9,219 nt of DNA from Panacagrimonas sp. (GTDB lineage: Bacteria > Pseudomonadota > Gammaproteobacteria > Nevskiales > Nevskiaceae), in the NCBI GenBank assembly GCA_021773655.1, contig JAJFJX010000154.1:1-9219 (forward strand), read 5' to 3'. Positions 6,284-9,219 of this stretch are shown here, piece after piece; the stretch's first letter is position 1, and the number at the start of each line of letters is the position of its first letter. The notes under the pieces were generated by a model. That model made no database searches. It was not told the DNA's origin and saw nothing but the letters and a program-made list of their open reading frames with translations. A program made the translations under genes and the position numbers.

Positions 6284-6718
6284 ATGAAAACCTCCGCAAC
6301 GCCGGTAACGACCTCGGGGATCGAAGCAGACCCCGCGAGAAATGCGGGCCGTGGCTCATCCGTGCTGGCCACCGCCACAGGCCTGCAGCACGAGGCGGCC
6401 ACCGAGGGTTTCGACTGGGACGGCACGGCGCCGGTCCTGGCCAAGATCGAAGAGGAGTTGGCCGAACTGCGCGAGGCCATGACCCAGGGTCCTGATCGCG
6501 TCCGGGACGAGTTCGGCGACCTGCTGTTCGTGCTGGTCAACCTGGCGCGGCACCTGCGGCTCGACCCTGCCGAGGCGCTGGATCAGGCCAACGCCAAGTT
6601 CCGGCGCCGCTACCAATGCGTGCTGCGAGGTCGTGCGCATTGGCAGACGCTGCAGGGTGCCGATCGACTGCAGGCCATGGAAGCGCTATGGCAGCAGGCC
6701 AAGCGTGAAGAGCGATAG
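6284..6718 (+). CDS. single-domain MazG-like nucleotide pyrophosphohydrolase (C-terminal half only)
   Basis: The product (144 aa from ATG 6284) corresponds to only the second half of MazG, an NTP pyrophosphohydrolase of about 260 aa that hydrolyses (d)NTPs to NMPs and is linked to the stringent response. From residue about 28 it follows the E. coli MazG C-terminal domain to its end: GFDWDGTAPVL, the Mg-binding EE-X2-E at Glu57, Glu58 and Glu61, E-X2-D at Glu76 and Asp79 in DEFGDLLF, VNLARHL, NAKFRRRY and the ending MEALWQQAKREE. The metal motifs are intact, and in E. coli the C-terminal domain is the active one, so it may work. The first 27 residues are low-complexity and unrelated to MazG. 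Upstream starts at ATG 6254 and GTG 6218 are possible. None has a Shine-Dalgarno, so a decaying remnant cannot be excluded. Confidence 0.8.
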   Translation: MKTSATPVTTSGIEADPARNAGRGSSVLATATGLQHEAATEGFDWDGTAPVLAKIEEELAELREAMTQGPDRVRDEFGDLLFVLVNLARHLRLDPAEALDQANAKFRRRYQCVLRGRAHWQTLQGADRLQAMEALWQQAKREER

Positions 6719-6736
6719 CGCGGTGGCCGCCAGGCT

Positions 6737-7651
6737 TCAGAGCGCCATGCCGTCGTAACCGACTTCCCAGCCCGCGGCCTCGACCTCGGCGCGCTCGGCG
6801 CTGTCGGCCATCAGCACGGGATTCGAGTTGTTGATGTGCACCAGCACCTTGCGCCGCACGTCCAGGGTCGAGAACGCGGCCAGCGTGCCTTCGGGTCCGC
6901 TCAGGCTCATGTGGCCCATGCGCTGCCCGGTCTTGGCGCCCAGACCTGCTCGCACCATCTCGTCGTCGCGATAGAGCGTGCCGTCGAACAGCACCAGATC
7001 AGCGCCCTGCAGCCGCGCGGCCAGGCGCGGGCTCATGGCGGCGCAGCCGGGAATGAAGAACAGCGACCGGTTGCCATCGGTGAGGCGAGCGCCGACGGTG
7101 CGGCCGTCTTCGACCAGCGGCGGAGTCTCGCCGGGGGTCTCCAGGTACAGCGGCACCTTGCCGGGCACGGCGAACAGTTCCGCCTGCAGGCCTGACGGCA
7201 GTCCGTCGGGCCGCACCAGATCGAAGGGCTGGTCGAGCGTCACGGTCCGGCGCGCCACCACATCTCCGGCCAGTACGCCGAAGATCGGATTGGCCGCCAG
7301 CACGTCCTGCACGGCGCCTGCGGCATAGAGCGTCAACGGCTGGCGTTCGCGCAGATTGAGCAGGCCGGCGATGGCATCGACATCGCCGCCGGTGAGCACC
7401 ACGCCGGCGATCGGCGTCGAACGCAGACCGACCCGCGGATGCAGCGACGGGTTGGCTTCGATCTGCTGGCGCAGGTCGGGGGACGCATTGAAGACGAACC
7501 AGTGCGCGCCGTCTGCGCTGACCGCGATCGAGGCCTGGGTGCGGGGCGGTGCCGCCGGATCTCCGCTGCGCGCGCGCCGGCAGCCCGGTGCATTGGAATT
7601 CCACTGCGGAAATCCGCCGCCCGCGGCCGCGCCAAGGATCAGGGTTTTCAT
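6737..7651 (-). CDS. pqqB: pyrroloquinoline quinone biosynthesis protein PqqB
   Basis: PqqB is a metallo-beta-lactamase-fold protein of the PQQ pathway, reported to act as a hydroxylase on the PqqA-derived tyrosine product. The 304-aa length is normal. Diagnostic segments are the N-terminal GAAAGGGFPQWNSN, RTQASIAVSADG, FNASPDLRQQI, IPGCAAMS, DGTLYRDDEM, MGHMSLSGP, VHINNSNP and the C-terminal AERAEVEAAGWEVGYDGM. In Pseudomonas PqqB the early motif carries three cysteines (WNCNCxxC); here only one remains (WNSNAPGC), which also occurs in other PqqB lineages. ATG 7651 is the only possible start, since the frame upstream is closed by TGA without another start codon. It has no Shine-Dalgarno of its own and is preceded by the 14-bp repeat. 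It is the last gene of the pqq unit here and converges on the MazG-like gene, 18 bp apart. Confidence 0.96.
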   Translation of the reverse strand: MKTLILGAAAGGGFPQWNSNAPGCRRARSGDPAAPPRTQASIAVSADGAHWFVFNASPDLRQQIEANPSLHPRVGLRSTPIAGVVLTGGDVDAIAGLLNLRERQPLTLYAAGAVQDVLAANPIFGVLAGDVVARRTVTLDQPFDLVRPDGLPSGLQAELFAVPGKVPLYLETPGETPPLVEDGRTVGARLTDGNRSLFFIPGCAAMSPRLAARLQGADLVLFDGTLYRDDEMVRAGLGAKTGQRMGHMSLSGPEGTLAAFSTLDVRRKVLVHINNSNPVLMADSAERAEVEAAGWEVGYDGMAL

Positions 7652-7687
7652 CGAGCGGCTTTCATCGAGCGGCTTTCATCGAGGCGC
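7646..7687. repeat. 14-bp tandem repeat over the pqqB start
   Basis: TTTCATCGAGCGGC (plus strand) occurs at 7646-7659, again perfectly at 7660-7673, and a third time at 7674-7687 with the last bases altered (10 exact, then GCGC). On the coding strand each copy contains CTCGATGAAA, so the pqqB start codon context is present three times, at ATG 7679, 7665 and 7651. The unit length is not a multiple of three. It fills almost the entire 38-bp pqqE-pqqB spacer plus the first codons of pqqB. Confidence 0.93.
7648..7679 (-). other. two chained five-codon mini-ORFs (MKAAR) before pqqB
   Basis: Reading the minus strand, ATG 7679 opens a frame Met-Lys-Ala-Ala-Arg-stop ending at 7662. Its TGA overlaps ATG 7665, which opens an identical five-codon frame ending at 7648. 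That second TGA overlaps the pqqB ATG at 7651. The stops and starts are thus chained by ATGA overlaps, an arrangement that allows ribosome reinitiation down to pqqB. The frames are seen directly; that they are translated is inference. Confidence 0.6.
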
Positions 7688-7691
7688 CTTC
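7687..7691 (-). promoter_or_regulatory. Shine-Dalgarno GAAGG in front of the first mini-ORF
   Basis: GAAGG (7691-7687) overlaps the pqqE stop codon and stands 7 nt before ATG 7679, ideal spacing. The real pqqB ATG is 28 nt further downstream, too far for direct use. Without the repeat expansion the same site would be correctly placed for pqqB, which suggests it was the ancestral pqqB ribosome binding site. Confidence 0.6.
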
Positions 7692-8916
7692 AACGGTTGG
7701 TGCTGCGGCCGATGCGCGCGTGCTCGGCACCGGGGGTGGCGCCGGGCTCGAACAGCCGCTGCTGGTCTTCGGCCAGTTGCTCGCGCCCACGCATCAGGCG
7801 CCGCGAGTCGCGGTCGGTGCGGAACACGATGGGCTTTTCCTCCACCTGTGCGCGTGATCGCGCCACGGCTTCCAGCACGCGATCATGGTGCGGCGACTTG
7901 TCGCACACCGGGTCGGCGTTTTCGGCGTCACCGGTGAGCATGTAGGCCTGGCAGCGACAGCCACCGAGGTCGTTCTCCTTCTCCGGGCAGCTGCGGCAGG
8001 GGTCCTTCATCCATCCGTCGCCGCGAAAGCGGTTGAAGCCGGGTGAGTCGTACCAGGCCCATTCCATGGAGTGTTCACGCACGTTGGGAAAGCTCAGGCC
8101 CGGCAGCATGCCGGCGGTGTGGCAGGGCAGCACGGTGCCGTCGGCCTGCACGGTGATGAACAGATTGCCCCAGCCGTTGGTGCATTTCTTGGGCCGCGTG
8201 GCGTGGTAGTCCGGCATCACGAAGAACAGCCGCATGCGGCCCTCGACCCGTTTCCGAAAGGCACGGGTGACCGCCTCGGCGTGTTCGATCTGTTCGCGCG
8301 TAGGCATCAGCTGATCGCGGTTCACGAACGCCCAGGAGTAGAACTGCGTGTTGGCCAGCTCCACGTATTCGGCGCCCATGGCCTCGGCCATTTCCAGGAT
8401 CTGCTGCACGTGGTCGATGTTGTAGCGGTGCAGCACGCAGTTGAGCACCATCGGGTAGTCGTACTGCTTGATCAGCGCCGCGACCCTGCTCTTGAGTTCG
8501 AAGGTTCGGGTGCTGGAGAGAAAATCGTTCATCTCCCGCGTCGAATCCTGGAACGAAAGCTGGATGTGGTCCAGGCCGGCGTCCTTGAGTGCCCGGATGC
8601 GGGTCTCGGTCAGGCCGATGCCGGAAGTCAGCAGGTTGCTGTAGTAGCCGAGCCGGCGCGCCTCGCCGACGATCCGTTCAAGGTCATCGCGCAGCATCGG
8701 CTCGCCGCCGGACAGGCCGAGCTGGGCAGCGCCCAGCGCACGGGCCTGGCGCAGCACGCCGAACCACTGGTCGGTATCGAGTTCCCGATGCTGCTTGGCA
8801 TAGTCCACCGGGTTGTAGCAGAACACGCAGTGCAGGGGGCAGCGGTAGGTCAGCTCCGCCAGCAGCCACAAGGGGGGACCGATGCCCTGGCGTTGTTGCG
8901 TGGCGGTCTCAGACAC
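7690..8916 (-). CDS. pqqE: PqqA peptide cyclase PqqE (radical SAM/SPASM)
   Basis: PqqE uses S-adenosylmethionine to form the Glu-Tyr carbon-carbon bond in the PqqA peptide, the first step of PQQ synthesis, with PqqD presenting the peptide. The radical-SAM cluster motif C-X3-C-X2-C is Cys26, Cys30 and Cys33 in CPLHCVFCYNP, followed by LSGGEPMLR. The SPASM domain shows Cys245, Cys265, Cys307, Cys310, Asp316, Cys320, Cys322 and Cys338; the Asp at this spacing is the unusual auxiliary-cluster ligand known in Methylobacterium PqqE. The start is GTG 8916, overlapping the pqqD stop by 8 nt and giving the usual short lead to PPLWLLAELTYRC; GTG 8946 is less likely. The product is 408 aa, with about 70 residues after the last Cys, a tail somewhat longer than in M. 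extorquens. It needs 4Fe-4S clusters. Confidence 0.97.
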   Translation of the reverse strand: MSETATQQRQGIGPPLWLLAELTYRCPLHCVFCYNPVDYAKQHRELDTDQWFGVLRQARALGAAQLGLSGGEPMLRDDLERIVGEARRLGYYSNLLTSGIGLTETRIRALKDAGLDHIQLSFQDSTREMNDFLSSTRTFELKSRVAALIKQYDYPMVLNCVLHRYNIDHVQQILEMAEAMGAEYVELANTQFYSWAFVNRDQLMPTREQIEHAEAVTRAFRKRVEGRMRLFFVMPDYHATRPKKCTNGWGNLFITVQADGTVLPCHTAGMLPGLSFPNVREHSMEWAWYDSPGFNRFRGDGWMKDPCRSCPEKENDLGGCRCQAYMLTGDAENADPVCDKSPHHDRVLEAVARSRAQVEEKPIVFRTDRDSRRLMRGREQLAEDQQRLFEPGATPGAEHARIGRSTNR

Positions 8917-9199
8917 GGCGCACCCAGCCCTGGTCCAGTGCGCCACGAATGAAGCCCAGCACGTCTTCGAGCAGGCCGCTGGCGTTGAACGCGGCCTCCA
9001 AGTCCGTGGTGGCCGCGGCCAGGGTCTGCCGGCCGTCCAGCCGTTTCATGATTTCTCCGGCACTCTGATTGAGCTTGACCATGCCTTCCGGATACAGCAG
9101 CACATGGGCGTTCTGCGCCGGCTCCCATTGCAGACGGAAATGGCGGGCCACGGCATAGATCTGGTCGGCCTGAATGTCTCTGCTCCCGGTGTCGGTCAT
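8909..9199 (-). CDS. pqqD: PQQ biosynthesis peptide chaperone PqqD
   Basis: PqqD is a small RRE-fold protein that binds the PqqA precursor peptide and delivers it to PqqE in the cytoplasm. The 96-aa product has the family core RHFRLQWEPAQNAHVLLYPE followed by GMVKLNQSAGEIMKRLDG, and a C-terminal helix ending in DQGWVRRV, all typical of PqqD. The length is normal. ATG 9199 is preceded by GGGG at 8 nt and overlaps the TGA of an upstream frame (ATGA), and the 3' end overlaps the GTG start of pqqE, so pqqD is translationally coupled on both sides. The first 11 residues are variable. Confidence 0.95.
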   Translation of the reverse strand: MTDTGSRDIQADQIYAVARHFRLQWEPAQNAHVLLYPEGMVKLNQSAGEIMKRLDGRQTLAAATTDLEAAFNASGLLEDVLGFIRGALDQGWVRRV

Positions 9200-9219
9200 G
9201 TCCTGGGCCCCGCGATCTG
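9196..9219 (-). CDS. last codons of an upstream gene, probably pqqC (cut by window edge)
   Basis: The minus-strand frame ending in TGA at 9198-9196 is open to the window edge (QIAGPRT-stop) and overlaps the pqqD start as ATGA. Such coupling and the usual pqqC-pqqD order make pqqC the likely owner, but seven codons do not allow a family call. Confidence 0.38.
   Translation of the reverse strand, partial: QIAGPRT

Noticed and set aside
6719..6736. GCGG-TGG-CCGC stem between the convergent MazG-like and pqqB genes
   Set aside because: The stem is only four pairs and no T-run follows on either strand, so a terminator is not supported.
8071..8952. 293-codon plus-strand frame opposite pqqE
   Set aside because: It is a shadow of pqqE, whose cluster motifs and length are unambiguous.

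Overview
This window is GC-rich, tightly packed bacterial DNA. The gene content points to a gammaproteobacterium related to Xanthomonadales: a SUF-type Rrf2 regulator directly in front of sufB, a long-form FabH2-like ketosynthase and a PQQ biosynthesis cluster. The taxonomic call is an inference from protein resemblance. The window starts inside sufB and ends just upstream of pqqD.

Left part (1-1546): on the minus strand, an Rrf2-family Fe-S regulator is followed 17 bp later by sufB, which runs off the left edge. This is the start of a SUF iron-sulfur cluster assembly operon. A hotdog-fold thioesterase diverges from the regulator across a 144-bp promoter region.

Middle (1513-5937): a small cytosolic alpha/beta hydrolase on the minus strand converges on the thioesterase, and the two coding ends overlap by 34 bp. 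A plus-strand run then begins almost back-to-back with that hydrolase: a 91-aa unknown, a 99-aa three-helix membrane protein and a membrane-anchored alpha/beta hydrolase, joined by ATGA stop/start overlaps. Next come a beta-ketoacyl-ACP synthase III of the PA3286 (beta-ketodecanoyl-ACP synthase) type and a NUDIX CoA pyrophosphatase. Thioesterase, ketosynthase, CoA diphosphatase and an unassigned membrane hydrolase together suggest acyl-CoA or acyl-ACP turnover; this is inference.

Gap (5938-6283): about 350 bp with no convincing gene, holding a CGCAAAG direct repeat and a perfect 7-bp inverted repeat. It precedes a single-domain MazG-like protein that matches only the C-terminal half of normal MazG.

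Right part (6737-9219): a minus-strand PQQ cofactor operon reads pqqD, pqqE, pqqB, with the probable last codons of an upstream gene (pqqC is the natural guess) at the edge. pqqD and pqqE overlap. Between pqqE and pqqB a 14-bp tandem repeat has triplicated the start-codon region of pqqB. It creates two identical five-codon mini-ORFs chained by ATGA overlaps and leaves the only good Shine-Dalgarno in front of the first mini-ORF. This is the most unusual feature of the window. No mobile element, CRISPR array, tRNA or rRNA was seen.
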